A stretch of DNA of 64,000 nt from Symsagittifera roscoffensis. Lineage: Eukaryota > Xenacoelomorpha > Acoela > Convolutidae. Below, piece by piece: positions 30,231 to 41,158 of this stretch; position 1 is the stretch's first letter, and every line of letters starts with the position of its first letter. The notes beneath the pieces are model-generated. The model saw only the letters and a list, made by a program, of their open reading frames with translations, ran no database searches and was not told where the DNA came from. The stretch is from contig NC_087063.1 of the NCBI RefSeq assembly GCF_963678635.1, forward strand, positions 58,040,759-58,104,758. The letters are read 5' to 3'. A program made the translations under genes and the position numbers.

Positions 30231-32698
30231 TGAAGGACGATTATAGAAGACGAAGTTACTTGTGGGATATTTTAACATGAACACGAGCAAATATCAATTT
30301 TCGAAATTATTTTCTATTTTAACTCAAGTATGATCCATCAGTGGCAACCCCAGCAGTTCATTTAGGGAAAAACAGTAACTCCGTTTGTCATGTTCTTGAT
30401 CTATAGAATACAAGTTTTAATTATACCTTTTTAGTACTGGAAACTTGTTTTCTTTTCATTGTCATTCAAATCTGACATACATTCGCACATTTGAAACTAA
30501 TTTCAGATCGCCATTTAAGTGTTTCTTCTATTATTTTTTTTTCTTATGAAACAGCTCTTAAACTATTTTGAAGTTCTCGCATGTCTCACCAAATTTGGTT
30601 CGGAGAAAGTTCCTTGACGTTTTGTATCTAAGGTTTTGAAGTGCACTCTGTGGAGACTCTTGCATGAGGGCGCCATGCTCGAAATCTTAAGTATCTTACA
30701 ATCGCTTGCCTGCAATATGCCTCACCTTGGCTGAGGATCATTTTCATTTTGATCGTTTCAATCCATCTTCTATTTCAATAGCGTTCATTTAGCAACTCAT
30801 ATGACATTCCAAGCGACAAGTTTTTGCCAGACAGTTATCACGTTCCACCTAATATTCCGGTCCCCAAAGAGGCAACTCGAAAGTTTTCTCTCGATTGCTT
30901 CTAAGGGGTATTGTCAGTAGGTTTTGCAGAGTGATTAGGTCAATTATTTCACAGTCATAAATCAGTCTTGTACAGTAAACTGCGTTGCTCTTAAAATTGT
31001 TTCCGCGTTGGAATATGGGCAATATGACAGTTTCAATAATTATCAGACGAGGGTCAGACGGTTTCTCAAAAGTTCAATTGAGAAAACTAATCCGGATTCT
31101 ACCTTGCAGTCAGATTTTTGTACAGATGGTGCAGTGTCTCTGCTCCAGATCTAGTGCAGGCTTGATATTTTGATTTGCCATATTTTTTATGGTTGATTTT
31201 GCGGACACCCAGAATCTCAGAAACACTGCACTGCTTGTTCATAGTCCTATTAGCGGACGCGTATGTCATTGTTTATGAATAGATTGCTCACCATCCCGAC
31301 AATCCCGAACACATGCTGGTTATGTTTTTTTCTCATTGATCCTCAGTAGTCAGAAGATTGTACATCTTTTTTCATCGAGTCCTTCATAATTTTGACCGTT
31401 TATTGGAGAACTTTCTTATTTTGTCTTTGTTTCTTAGAGGCTCCAACTCCAGTGGTTCTTTCATATTGACTCTCAGTGGTCTGCTTTAGTTAAAACTCAC
31501 TGATGCTTGCTAGTGTAACTTTTGCCTAGAGTTGTAGCCTTCGGAAAAAGTACTTTTTTTTTGTACATATCACGGCTGCTGCCGATATCTGCTCTAACAT
31601 ATATTTTGAGACTCGGAGAGCGTCTCACTTTTGCACACTCCTGACTTATCATCAAGTCTCTTAGGCCCAACATCAAGAATACTTCTTTGTCCTTCGATCA
31701 CTTTCTTTCATCAAAAACATACACATCCCTAGTGAAACCCGCTGATCACCAGGTGAGTCGATGTTGCAGGTCAGGTTTTGTGTACAGTACTGCTATTAGC
31801 GCATGATTCTTCGATTTTGTTCACTTCAAGTTCTCAAAGCAATGTAATAGCACTGCCCTTCATGATGAGTTGGCAAGCTGCTCCAGCGTTTCTGATGCCC
31901 TCTGAGAATAGGATTTTTTGTCTGATTCCTTTCGGGTTTTAACTGTGCCATGACAATAGGCGGTATGGTATCATCATTATATCGGCCATCTTCAAAGTAA
32001 ATTTTGATCTGTCATTGCCCTTTCTTTGTTCTTCCACTTCTTCTTCTCGTTTTGTTTCCCGAAAAGTTGGCGCTATTGACCGGAGATCCTGCCTTGATCT
32101 TCGCTTTTTCCAGTTTTTCTTCCAATAACTTTGCATTGATCCCTGTTCAGTCAGTCATTTCGTCTTGTCCTGGACAGTCATGGTCATTTCCTTGTCCCGG
32201 ACAAATAAGATGTTTCGTCGCTGTTCTTTTGATATGTTGGATTGGTAGGAGAGTTAGCTTCGCTCGCATCAGTGGACAAAAATTAGCTTTTTGCTCACTT
32301 TTCTTTCGCATTCATCCAATTTCTCTAGAAAACTGTGCCCTACTGGTAAATTTAGATCTTTTTTTTAAATGCTGATTGGTCACTTAGCATTGCACTAGCG
32401 AGCAGGTCTCTGCCAAAAACGCAATTCTATTCATACCCCAACCAGTCCTGCTCTCATGATCACAATGATGCACTTCTTTTTTTTCTGAAAATTTAGCAGC
32501 GTTCTCTACTTTCCGCATGCGATGTGAGTCTGTTAGCAGTTTTCATGGTTAAATTGTTGCCAGGAAGGCTGCACTCCGCATATAATTGATTGATTTCATA
32601 AAATCAGTGGGAAGATCCAGCGCGGAAAAGTTATCTTCTACCTGCTTAGCTATTCTCACCGCTGCTTCTAATTTGCCTTTTTTGACAAGAAGCAAATT
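30231..32698. other. Unclassified region with minus-strand coding-like traces
   Basis: No plus-strand gene seen. On the minus strand fragments read KKGKLEAAVRIAKQVEDNF (about 32620-32680), GRYNDDTIPPIVMAQLKPER (about 31930-31985) and SEILGVRKINHKKYGKSKYQ (about 31160-31230). They are separated by stops and have no recognised family. They probably belong with the 32699-33259 ORF to one decayed minus-strand mobile-element gene; this is inference from shared strand and proximity. Confidence 0.35.
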
Positions 32699-33259
32699 TT
32701 AGTCTAAACTTGACCATATGTCTACCCAGGTTTTGTTATCTTCTTCTTTTCCGGTTGGATTTGGATTCATGGATTCTTTTGTGGTGACTTCATCCAATGA
32801 ATGACTCGACACAATCAGGTCATTTGCAGCCTTAGTTTCACACCCTTCACGGATTACTATGATGTTTTCAAACATGAAGGGTGCCAAGAAAGCTCTAGTT
32901 AACAGTCTTGCTATAAATACAAATTTTTTTCTCACGTCGAGGACAATCACAGCCCTCTGTTTCAAGTGTAAATTTCCTCTCACGGAAGGCGTTGTTACCT
33001 TCAGTTTGGTCCAATCTTTCTCAATTCTACCGGGCTTGGGAGTGGCCATATTGCTCATTCTTTTTCTCCTTGTTTCTTCAGAATCAGCAAAGTTCGTATA
33101 GTACAACACAGCGGCGTTTCTACTTGCAAAATCTTGATCCACTGTGTCGGCAAAGACTGCCACTCTTCTCCCGTATGTCTCGAAAGCTACCAATTGTGAT
33201 GCGTATCCTGCAGAAACTGCTCCGAGTAACATACTTCTGGTCAGAGGCAACTCTGACAT
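32699..33259 (-). CDS. Unrecognised 186-aa ORF
   Basis: The longest intact minus-strand frame between the LINE nest and the foldback cluster. It starts MSELPLTRSMLLGAVSAGYA and ends ...WVDIWSSLD at a TAG. It is mixed alpha/beta in character. A basic central part (RIEKDWTKLKVTTPSVRGNL) precedes a hydrophobic segment KKFVFIARLLTRAFLAPFMF, followed by an acidic, Asn/Lys-rich tail. No signal peptide or catalytic motif is evident. Codon use is less AT-rich than its surroundings. It may be a piece of a gag-like protein continuing into 30231-32698, or a lone ORF. Confidence 0.4.
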   Translation of the reverse strand: MSELPLTRSMLLGAVSAGYASQLVAFETYGRRVAVFADTVDQDFASRNAAVLYYTNFADSEETRRKRMSNMATPKPGRIEKDWTKLKVTTPSVRGNLHLKQRAVIVLDVRKKFVFIARLLTRAFLAPFMFENIIVIREGCETKAANDLIVSSHSLDEVTTKESMNPNPTGKEEDNKTWVDIWSSLD

Positions 33260-33324
33260 TTCTTCAGAAAACTCCTTGAAGTCATTCTAGTCCTCGGTCT
33301 CTTTCCTGATCCTCTGGTATGCTG

Positions 33325-33775
33325 TCATTATAGATGGTTAGTTTTATCAAAATGGTTGGTTTTTTCAAAAACGTTCCATTCAAGTGAATTGCCAGCATAA
33401 ACACAAGAAATTGAGGTTTGATGAGTCTCATGTCTGTTGATGGGTTTCTAGTGAACTGTATCGTTTTCCATAAATCACAAAAGTTCGATTTATTTGTGAC
33501 CCTTGGCACTTGAATTGTGGTCATTTTTGTCATTATCAATGCTCTTGGTCAACTTATAAATGGTCACTTTCATCTAATAACTGGTTGGCTTCTTCCAAAA
33601 ATTTCCGTTCAAAAAAGTTAACTCATTAACTATGAGAAGTTGAAGTTTGCTGAGTCAATTGATTGTTGATGGTTCCATGAGAACCGGCCATTTTTCCATT
33701 TTTGAGAGATTTGTGACCATTGGACACATGATCCGCTGCCATGTTTGTCATTATCAAACGGTCAAGGCTTTTCAT
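33325..33775 (+). repeat. Diverged tandem duplication, about 225-bp unit
   Basis: Unit 1 (about 33325-33545) and unit 2 (about 33546-33775) share order and sequence: a TGGTTGG-TT-TTC-AAAAA start, GTTGATGG in the middle, TTTGTGACC and TTTGTCATTATCAA near the end. Identity is low, so the duplication is old. No coding signal. Confidence 0.55.
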
Positions 33776-34258
33776 GGTTACTCTTTGTCATATTAGAGAA
33801 AAACTCTTCAAGTGTAGAAGTTACTGAAGTGTGGGCACCTACATTGTTCAAAAAAACATCGCATATGGAAAACATGAAGATTTTAGGGTTATTCAAGAAA
33901 CAGCTTTTGGTTGATCTGTAATAATTCTCCAAACTCCTTCAACTGCCATTTTATAACCCTCGTTTTATTTTGCTCGAATTTTAGTGTGAATTCAAGCTGA
34001 CAAAATATAAATAACTGTTGCAATTGGTGTTAAACAAAAATTTTTCACTCTCATTTCATCGAAAGTAAAATTTAAAATCTCTGTTAATAAGAAAATCAGC
34101 TGCTTTGTGAAATCTCATATTCAGTGGGAAAAATTTTCTGGCAATTTCACATTTTTTTTGTAGGATTTCGAGATTATTTCTTTAAGTGCATGACCAACTG
34201 ATTCGCGACTTTGAGTTTCTAGAAATGAAGTTTTTCGACTGGACCTTCTCGACAATTC

Positions 34259-34480
34259 ATGCTTTTTGCTCTTGATATGGCTGCTTGTCTCACGTTCTTG
34301 TTCACTGTCATCTTACCTTCCACTATGTGCATAACTTATGATAAAATTTTTGTAGTTGCTTCTTTGCCGATTTATTATGAGATCGGAATAGCAATCTTGA
34401 ATACAATTAGATTTCCACAGCTAGCTGCCTTGAGAGCCATGATACGAGACCCTTACACGTTTGTTTCGAAAGATTGCTGA
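34259..34480 (+). CDS. Short membrane-protein-like ORF, possible terminal fragment of a receptor gene
   Basis: 73 codons with two hydrophobic stretches (LFALDMAACLTFLFTVILP and IFVVASLPIYYEIGIAILN) followed by a basic stretch RFPQLAALRAMIRDP. The pattern of a last transmembrane helix and a basic tail recalls the end of a seven-helix receptor, but no diagnostic residues are present. In-frame stops lie just upstream (about 34230-34236), so an upstream exon in frame would need an acceptor after that point. An AATAAA lies at 34611-34616, about 130 bases after the stop. It may be a gene relic. Confidence 0.25.
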   Translation: MLFALDMAACLTFLFTVILPSTMCITYDKIFVVASLPIYYEIGIAILNTIRFPQLAALRAMIRDPYTFVSKDC

Positions 34481-35748
34481 AATATTGATTAAGAGCGTGT
34501 TTCTGGTGATGGCAATTGATCACCAAATTTTTTCAAAACTGATTTAAAACATTGTTGTCTTTTTTAATTCATCTTTGTAAATTATAATTTTTACATTTTT
34601 CATTTTGCAAAATAAAGATTGGCGCTGAAACTGATAAGAATTAACTGTTTTAATCATCTCACCACTGAATTGCTGACGCAATATGGATCTGATGAATAAG
34701 CGAATAAAAACGTTCGATTGATATGCACAATTTTAGAATTTATTTCGGCTAACAGACTCAAAATCTGATGTTTTCTACGGCGGAAAGCCTCATTACAAAC
34801 TTCTGTTCACTCAGTCATTCACCGACTGATTAAGATTTTGTAGGATAAGCATTTTTGGTCAACCCGGGCTGATAGGGAGGACAAACAAATTGCTATAGAG
34901 GACAACTAAATAGCGATAAGTTTTTTATTCAGCTTGACATTGAAACAATCGACGTCACAATTTCATTATCAAATGACTGCAAATCTGAATGGTTTTTGTT
35001 CCACCAATTTCAAACAAAACTTTTTCGTCAACTGAAATCAGGTAAAAATATTCTTTTGATACCCTTTGGTGACATATCTTTTGTTATTTTTTGCTGGTCA
35101 TAAAATGGCAATTGTGAAAGGGCTGCCGATAGAGTATGTAGGGTATTAAAGAAACTTTGAAGCCCAATTAAACGGTTAATTAGCGCAAGGCTGCCTGTAA
35201 AACAATTTGTAAAAAAATATATCTTCAATTTTTTGAGATTTGCTACTTAAATTTGTTTCAAACTGAAAATCTTCAAATTGTGCTCTTTCTTTTTCTACTT
35301 TAGCCTCACGACCAAATCAGTTTCCGATAAAGTAATCATTTTTTTCAAGCAGAAAAATCAAGAACCTACTTTCACAGTCCGTGACGAATTTTTAAACGAT
35401 TTTTCTCAGTAAATTTACTGTTCTCTCAGCATATAGAAAACATCAGTGTTAGTAATTGAACTTGCCAAAGAATTACGCATGTGAAAATGGTACGATAAAA
35501 CTTAGAATCGCAATAGTGGTCGTCAAGTGTTCGCATCGATAAATTTACCGTTAAATGATCAAAAGTTTTTGGTGCAGTTTCCTTGTATCACTCAGTCCTA
35601 AAAGTTGCCAAACTCCGCACTTCGCCAAATAGAGAATTTTTAATTACAAATTTTGGGGATTTTTCTAAAAAAAATCAATTGTAGCTCGATCTGCCCTGCG
35701 GACTGTTGTGCAAGATCTTGTGTTCGAAATAACCCAGATGTAGTTGTC
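34481..35748. other. AT-rich region; CCCGGG-type repeat terminus at 34847-34868
   Basis: AGCATTTTTGGTCAACCCGGG at about 34848-34868 matches the end of the palindromic ATACAATTTCC repeat at 40768-40801 in the same orientation. Otherwise no gene or repeat was identified. A minus-strand ORF at 35028-35228 (66 codons) is unassigned. Confidence 0.35.
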
Positions 35749-35956
35749 ATTATCAACCACTGGTAGCTTTTTTGACATTTTAATTCAGTTTAAAGTTTCT
35801 TGCAAAAAGTCATCAAAAATCAAAATTTTCCTCTTTTTGCTCTATTTAGGAGTGTGTTTTTGGCCAGATGCTGAATCAAATCGAAATTAGTTTGGGTTTT
35901 GTACTCAAAAATTGCAGATTTTTTTTTCCGGATTTTGGCTTACAGTGGTTGATAAT
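35749..35956. mobile_element. MITE-like element with 14-bp terminal inverted repeats
   Basis: ATTATCAACCACTG at 35749-35762 is the exact reverse complement of CAGTGGTTGATAAT at 35943-35956. The 208-bp segment is noncoding and AT-rich. No clear TSD is seen, so classification stays open. Confidence 0.5.
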
Positions 35957-36188
35957 ACTGATAAAAACCAAGCAATTGAACCAAACATTGATATTGAAGA
36001 TTTGTATTTTGTTATGTCAATTTTAAACCGATCATTATTACACTCAATAAAAATCAAACACATAAGTGGTCTGGGATTTGGCTGAAGTTCTTGTTCCCAT
36101 TTTGCGGTTAGGCAATATGTAATCTACTTAGAAGAAAAACAATTGTACAAAAAATGGAAATCGATGAACGTTGTTACTACACTAAATA

Positions 36189-36297
36189 CCCGGGATGACC
36201 AAAAATACTAGTCATACAATTTCCATATATGTATGAAAGGTCTATGATTAGTATTTTTTTCATATATGGAAATTGTATAACTAGCATTTTTTCATAA
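36189..36297. repeat. Palindromic ATACAATTTCC repeat, locus 1
   Basis: Begins CCCGGGATGACC at 36189. The left arm at 36201-36231 and right arm at 36261-36291 are reverse complements at about 29 of 31 positions. The core is CATACAATTTCCATATATG, with a 29-base loop. Confidence 0.7.
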
Positions 36298-37084
36298 ACC
36301 ATAAAATATTGATTTTTTACATTTTAATTACTCAATAATTTTTGGCTGTGTTCGTAACCGAACACAAATGGGATGAACCTTGATTACTCAAACGTAGTAA
36401 CCAAAGGTTTGGCCGTCTCGCATTAACAATGCATTGGAAATAGCCTGATATGTGTTACTCCTGTCTCAGACAATTAACATAACGAAAGTAGTGAACTTTT
36501 AAATGTTGGCAATAATTCGCAAAGATGATTATTTCTAAAATTTGAATGTTTAAATTACCAGACATTGATCAAGGCATACAAAAACATGTCATACAGAAGA
36601 AAGAGGAGTTTTAAGCGTTTTTGAAAAAAGTTACGAAGAGAAAAGGAAAAATAATCCAGGACTACGTTATACACACAAAAAATTAAATTTTGCAGGCAAA
36701 ATTTTTTTTCCAAAAAATGTTTGCTTATAACATTTTGAGTTAAATATTTGCAGAGGTTGTAATGGGTAATTACTTCAAGATGATGCAGTTTCCTTGTTGT
36801 TTTTCATACCAGCTTGCATGTTCAATTAAACTGATTGCAATAGTTTTGTATTTTTAATTCTGGTGCTTTTTCAGAAAGATCATTATAGTGGGTCCAGACA
36901 GTTTATAGCAATTTTAATCTTCTGTCGGATTGTGTTCGGAAGTTTTTCATTACATGATGTCAAATCTTCTTCCAGTATAATTTTTTTATCGGTCAAATTA
37001 TTACATATTCGGATTGTCTTTTTAATTTGATTCCAAAAATAACAGTTCAAAAATTTCTATCTAGAAAACTTTTTATTTAGCGTT
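36298..37084. other. AT-rich spacer, nothing identified
   Basis: No ORF of note, no RNA gene and no repeat seen by eye apart from poly-A/T runs. Confidence 0.4.
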
Positions 37085-37085
37085 A

Positions 37086-37719
37086 CCCGCACTGAAGTTT
37101 CATGGATAATAATCGATTATATTGGATTTTCATTGTCAGTCTCTATTAAATAACAAAAAAAATCGATTGAAAATGGATTATAATGATAATATTTTTTAAG
37201 CAATAAAATCCAAAATATAATCGATTATAATCGATTATTATCGATTATTTTCAAGAAAATTTTATCAAAAGAAAAATAACCCTATTTAATCGATTATAAT
37301 GGATTATAATCTATTTATTCAAATCTTTTTGTTTGTTGTTTTCTTTTTTCATAATTTTGTTAAAGTTAAGGTTACTTATTTTGTTCTCTCGCTTAATTTC
37401 ATTTTTTCCTATTTTCAATCGAATTATGAAAAGTTACAAAAAGTTATCTATGGATCCCAGACCAATTCGCCCTCCACGCTTACCCGTACTACAGTTAGAT
37501 GGTTAGATGTCCCCTAACTAGTGATAGAGTAGAGCGGGGGTACGTCGTGCGTGAGCTGGGGGTACGTTCGGGGGGGTGGTGGTGGTGGTACGTTGGGGTG
37601 GTGGAGGAAATACGTTGGAGGGGGCGGGGGGATACTTTGGGGGATGAGGGTACGTGAGGGGGGTACGTCGTGTGTTGGGGGGGGGGGGGGTGGGTATCTT
37701 GGGGGGATGTCCTCTAACT

Positions 37720-37750
<31 letters not shown>

Positions 37751-38122
37751 GAGAGAGTATGTCGTGGTTGAGGGGTACGTGGGGGGGGGGGGGGGGGGGT
37801 AAAAGTGAGGAACTGGTAAAAAATGCTGTTTTTGGGCATTTTTTGGAAAATTACTACATATTGGCCGCCCCTGGATGAACGTGTTTGTTCGAGTTTTACA
37901 GAGCCTTGCAAAAACTAGAGTCATTATTTACAAGATTTAATCAATTTTCATGGATTTTATGTACAAAAAATAATCCATTGTATTGAAAACAAAAATGGAT
38001 TATAACCGATTATAATGGATTCAAATTTTTCCAAAATAATCGATTATAATCGATTAAAAGTTGATTGCGTGGTCTAAATTTGGCATGATAATCGATTATT
38101 ACCCATGAAACTTCGGTGCGGG
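37086..38122. mobile_element. AATCGATT foldback element, copy 1
   Basis: The left end CCCGCACTGAAGTTTCATGG (37086-37105) plus ATAATAATCGATTA is the inverted match of the right end (about 38086-38122), with about 33 of 36 bases pairing. Inside each end are arrays of TAATCGATTATAATCGATTA palindromes (37105-37320 and 37965-38100). If the flanking A and T are included in the ends, both sides show TT outside, a candidate 2-bp TSD. The interior holds a G-rich/GA-rich block. No transposase. Confidence 0.7.
37480..37800 (+). repeat. G-rich GGTACGT minisatellite with (GA)n tract
   Basis: Repeated GGGGTACGT-like units with G-runs up to 18 (37779-37796), plus a GA microsatellite at about 37720-37757. 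GATGTCC-CTAACTAG recurs at 37504 and 37707, showing a larger internal duplication of about 200 bases. Many runs of four or more G on the plus strand could form G-quadruplexes. Predicted glycine-rich or proline-rich ORFs across it are composition artefacts. Confidence 0.85.
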
Positions 38123-38597
38123 TTTTATGCTGAAAACAGATGTATGAGAGATATCCAATTTTGTGCAAATTTTGTTTTTTGTGAACAGATACTGAAATCA
38201 CAACCTGAAAATTTATGAAAACCCAATCTCTACACCATTCGATTGTTTACAGTGCAAATTAAAAACAGTTTTCAAGTAAGGAAAAAACTGCTTTTCAAAC
38301 AGAAACAGATATATTTAGAATTGTTGTATGTTGTATCAAACATACAACAATTCATTAAGCGCCAATTACAGTCTGGTACAATAGGCAAGAAATGTTTTAG
38401 GAAAAACGTTCTTTGGCGTTTGCCAGAGAGAATTCAAAAAACAGTTTAATTTGCAACTTAAAAGGTTTTCATGCCAAGGTAAGAACGATGCAATTTGTGA
38501 CCGTTCTCCCGCAGCAACTATCAGAAATTACAATCATGAAAACTTCGAGCTCAAAAATTCGTGAAAGTTCAAAGAACTTGTAATTTATAGATAAAAG
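38123..38597. other. Spacer between the two AATCGATT elements
   Basis: AT-rich, no gene recognised. ORF 38243-38449 (68 codons) has no features. Confidence 0.4.
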
Positions 38598-39523
38598 CCC
38601 GCATCCAGTTTCAAGCGTTAATAATCGATTATATTACGATTTTAGTACCAGTCTCACTATAATTCAGAAACAATCAATTTTAATCAATTAATAATCGATT
38701 ATAATCTCTCTTTTTAAATTCAAATTACAATTAATTATAATCCATCATAATTGATTCTAATCGATTATTTATTTGACTTTTTTTTGATACAATTATAATC
38801 GATTATAATTGATTATAATCCATTATTTTTATTCAAATTTCTATTTTATTAGTTTTGCACAAAAATCCATTAAAATTGATTATAATTGATTATAATCCTT
38901 TTTGTTTGTCCATTTTTGTCTTCGAAGTTGCATCTAAATTGCTTATATTTTATGCTTTTTGTGTACGTTGATTCCTATGAAAAATGAGAAAAATGTTTTT
39001 AAAGTTTTCCAATTAATTCAAATTTATAAGTTTTTTTTTTCATTTCTTCCCCATTAGAGTTGTTTTGTGATGCATATTTTAAGCTTTTTTAAACACCAAA
39101 ACATCAGCAGATTGATTTAATTTCATGATTGATTCGGAAAAATTATTTTTCATCTACCGCGGGAAACTTTCCGTTCATATGAAAGGATCTCTATGAAACT
39201 TTTGTTTCGTGGTATAACTTTGTGTTCAGATGAACCAAAGTGTTCAAGAGATCTCTCTTTTAGAGATTTTTTTATTGACACAAAAAAATAACCCATCAGA
39301 TATATTTCGAATATAAGAAAATTTCGGCAAAATAAGAGATTATAATTGATTATAATCGATTATAATTGATTTCAAGGGTTTTTAGTAAGAACTATAATCA
39401 ATTATAATCAATTATAAATCCCTTAAAGACCTAATTTTGGTAATTATGTTCGATTATAATTGTCAAAAAATCATCGTAATAATCCGTTATAATCGATTAT
39501 TTACGCCTAAACTTGGACGCGGG
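38598..39523. mobile_element. AATCGATT foldback element, copy 2
   Basis: The left end CCCGCATCCAGTTTCAAGCG then TTAATAATCGATTATA (38598 on) pairs with the right end TATAATCGATTATTTACGCC... ending GGACGCGGG at 39523, about 29 of 36 bases. AG lies immediately outside both ends, a candidate 2-bp TSD. Internal arrays of AATCGATTATAAT-type palindromes lie at 38620-38900 and 39335-39510. The termini resemble copy 1 (CCCGCA...GTTT...TAATAATCGATTATA). Noncoding. Confidence 0.7.
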
Positions 39524-39576
39524 AGGGTCGATTTCGTCAAAAAAATGCCCAAGTTCGTTGAACTTTCACGACTTTC

Positions 39577-40045
39577 AGTCGTTGTTTTTAGTGTTTTAAA
39601 AAAGATAACCAGAGAAAAAAAATTAAGACGCTTGAAACGCTCGTTGATATATTTTGTTGAGGTTGTTATGTAACATGCTTTCATACGTGATGTTTTGTTC
39701 GAATACTTACTTCAATTCTCCATCTTCTTCATTTACTTAAAAAAACTATATAAGATTTTATTGGTCATGATTATCCCTAAATTGTTGTAATTTCTAGATA
39801 ATAGGGTCGATTTCGTCGAAAAATGCCCAACAATTTAGGGATAATCATGAACAATAAAATCTAATACAGTTTTTATTTTAATAAATGAAGAAGATGGAGG
39901 AATTGAAGAAAGTATACGAACAAAACATCACGTAACTGATAAGCATGTTACATAACAACCTCAACAAAATATATTAACGAGCGTTTCAAGAGTCTTAAAT
40001 TTTTTTGCTCTGGTTATCTTTTTTAAAACACTGAAAACAACGACT
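39577..40045. repeat. Long inverted repeat (arms about 211-218 bp, 40-base loop)
   Basis: The left arm (39577-39787) and right arm (39828-40045) are reverse complements over their whole lengths with a few mismatches and small indels. Matches include AGTCGTTGTTTT/AAAACAACGACT at the outer ends and CCCTAAATTGTTG/CAACAATTTAGGG at the inner ends. The loop contains AGGGTCGATTTCGTC, also present just outside the left arm at 39525. RNA from either strand would fold into a long hairpin. Confidence 0.85.
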
Positions 40046-40545
40046 CCTAAACAACTACTGTTGATCAACTGAAACTCCTTTTTTTCAACAAAAGCAAAAG
40101 TAAATGGAGTAGAATTGAGTTTGAATCCTTGAAGCGCGATATACTGTACACGGATAAATTTTAGAACAATAATTTAGCGAATGGGAGGAAGTGTGCCAAG
40201 TGAACGTTTTATTATCTCACTTATGTAACAGTGTTGACAACTCTGGTTGTTGTTGAACATATGTAAGCAAACGACGACAAAAGTGGCAATGATGATTGTT
40301 TTTGTCTGATTTACAGTTAAGATGTGTGGAAAAGAGGAAAAACCAGTGAGCGACTCCTTCGAAGGGCAGTTTGTTCGTGTTCAGAGAAACGGCTGCTTCA
40401 GAAATGGTTTTCAGCTAATCAGAAGAGTACAATGTGCAGAGCAGAATCACCAAATTTTCAAAGATATCGATTTGCGGTTGAAAAAAAACAAAAAAATTTT
40501 TGGGCCAAATTTTCAAAATTACTTGAAAATTTTTGTGTCGCCATC
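40046..40545. other. AT-rich spacer, no gene identified
   Basis: Overlapping plus-strand frames at 40322-40699 and 40324-40590 run into the palindromic repeat and carry no recognised motif. Confidence 0.35.
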
Positions 40546-40801
40546 AAAAAAATGCCAACCATACAATTTCCATATATGGGAATTGTATGATAAGCATTTT
40601 TTTCAAAAAACGAAAACCTCAGTTTTTTATCACCAGATTGTTTTATTAGAATCAAACAGCCACAGAAATGAGTTTATACCAGTTTTCAACCATTTTTAGA
40701 AATTGTATGAAAATTGTATTACAAGCATTTTCCCACACACTTGATGTATGGAATTGTATGATAAGCATTTTCGGTGTATGGAGGTCAACCCGGGATACAG
40801 C
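40546..40801. repeat. Palindromic ATACAATTTCC repeat, locus 2, with CCCGGG terminus
   Basis: Hairpin 40546-40571/40577-40603 has a very short loop (AAAAATGCCAACCATACAAT pairing with ATTGTATGATAAGCATTTTT, two mismatches). A second, partial set (AAATTGTATTACAAGCATTTT and GAATTGTATGATAAGCATTT) lies at 40705-40770. The locus ends GGAGGTCAACCCGGG at 40801. Confidence 0.65.
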
Positions 40802-40958
40802 AAATAGGCGCTTCGAAGGCATTGTTTGCAACAATTTGGGTCGAATTAAGGAAGTTTCTTTTTGTTCATTTTTTTCTATGCTAATGAAGATGGAAGCCAG
40901 TTCAACAGTTTTTATTGACATAAGCAAAATGGAAAAATTTACCTCTTAAGAAACAGGT

Positions 40959-41158
40959 NNNNNNNNNNNNNNNNNNNNNNNNNNNNNNNNNNNNNNNNNN
41001 NNNNNNNNNNNNNNNNNNNNNNNNNNNNNNNNNNNNNNNNNNNNNNNNNNNNNNNNNNNNNNNNNNNNNNNNNNNNNNNNNNNNNNNNNNNNNNNNNNNN
41101 NNNNNNNNNNNNNNNNNNNNNNNNNNNNNNNNNNNNNNNNNNNNNNNNNNNNNNNNNN
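40959..41158. other. Assembly gap of 200 N
   Basis: Exactly 200 undetermined bases. Content and true length unknown. An ORF spanning it (40946-41182) is not real. Confidence 1.

Noticed and set aside
37654-37924. Glycine-rich (plus) and proline-rich (minus) ORFs
   Set aside because: Produced by the G-rich minisatellite and the GA tract.
39437-39673. 78-codon plus-strand ORF
   Set aside because: Runs from the foldback end into the long inverted repeat arm; basic low-complexity sequence.
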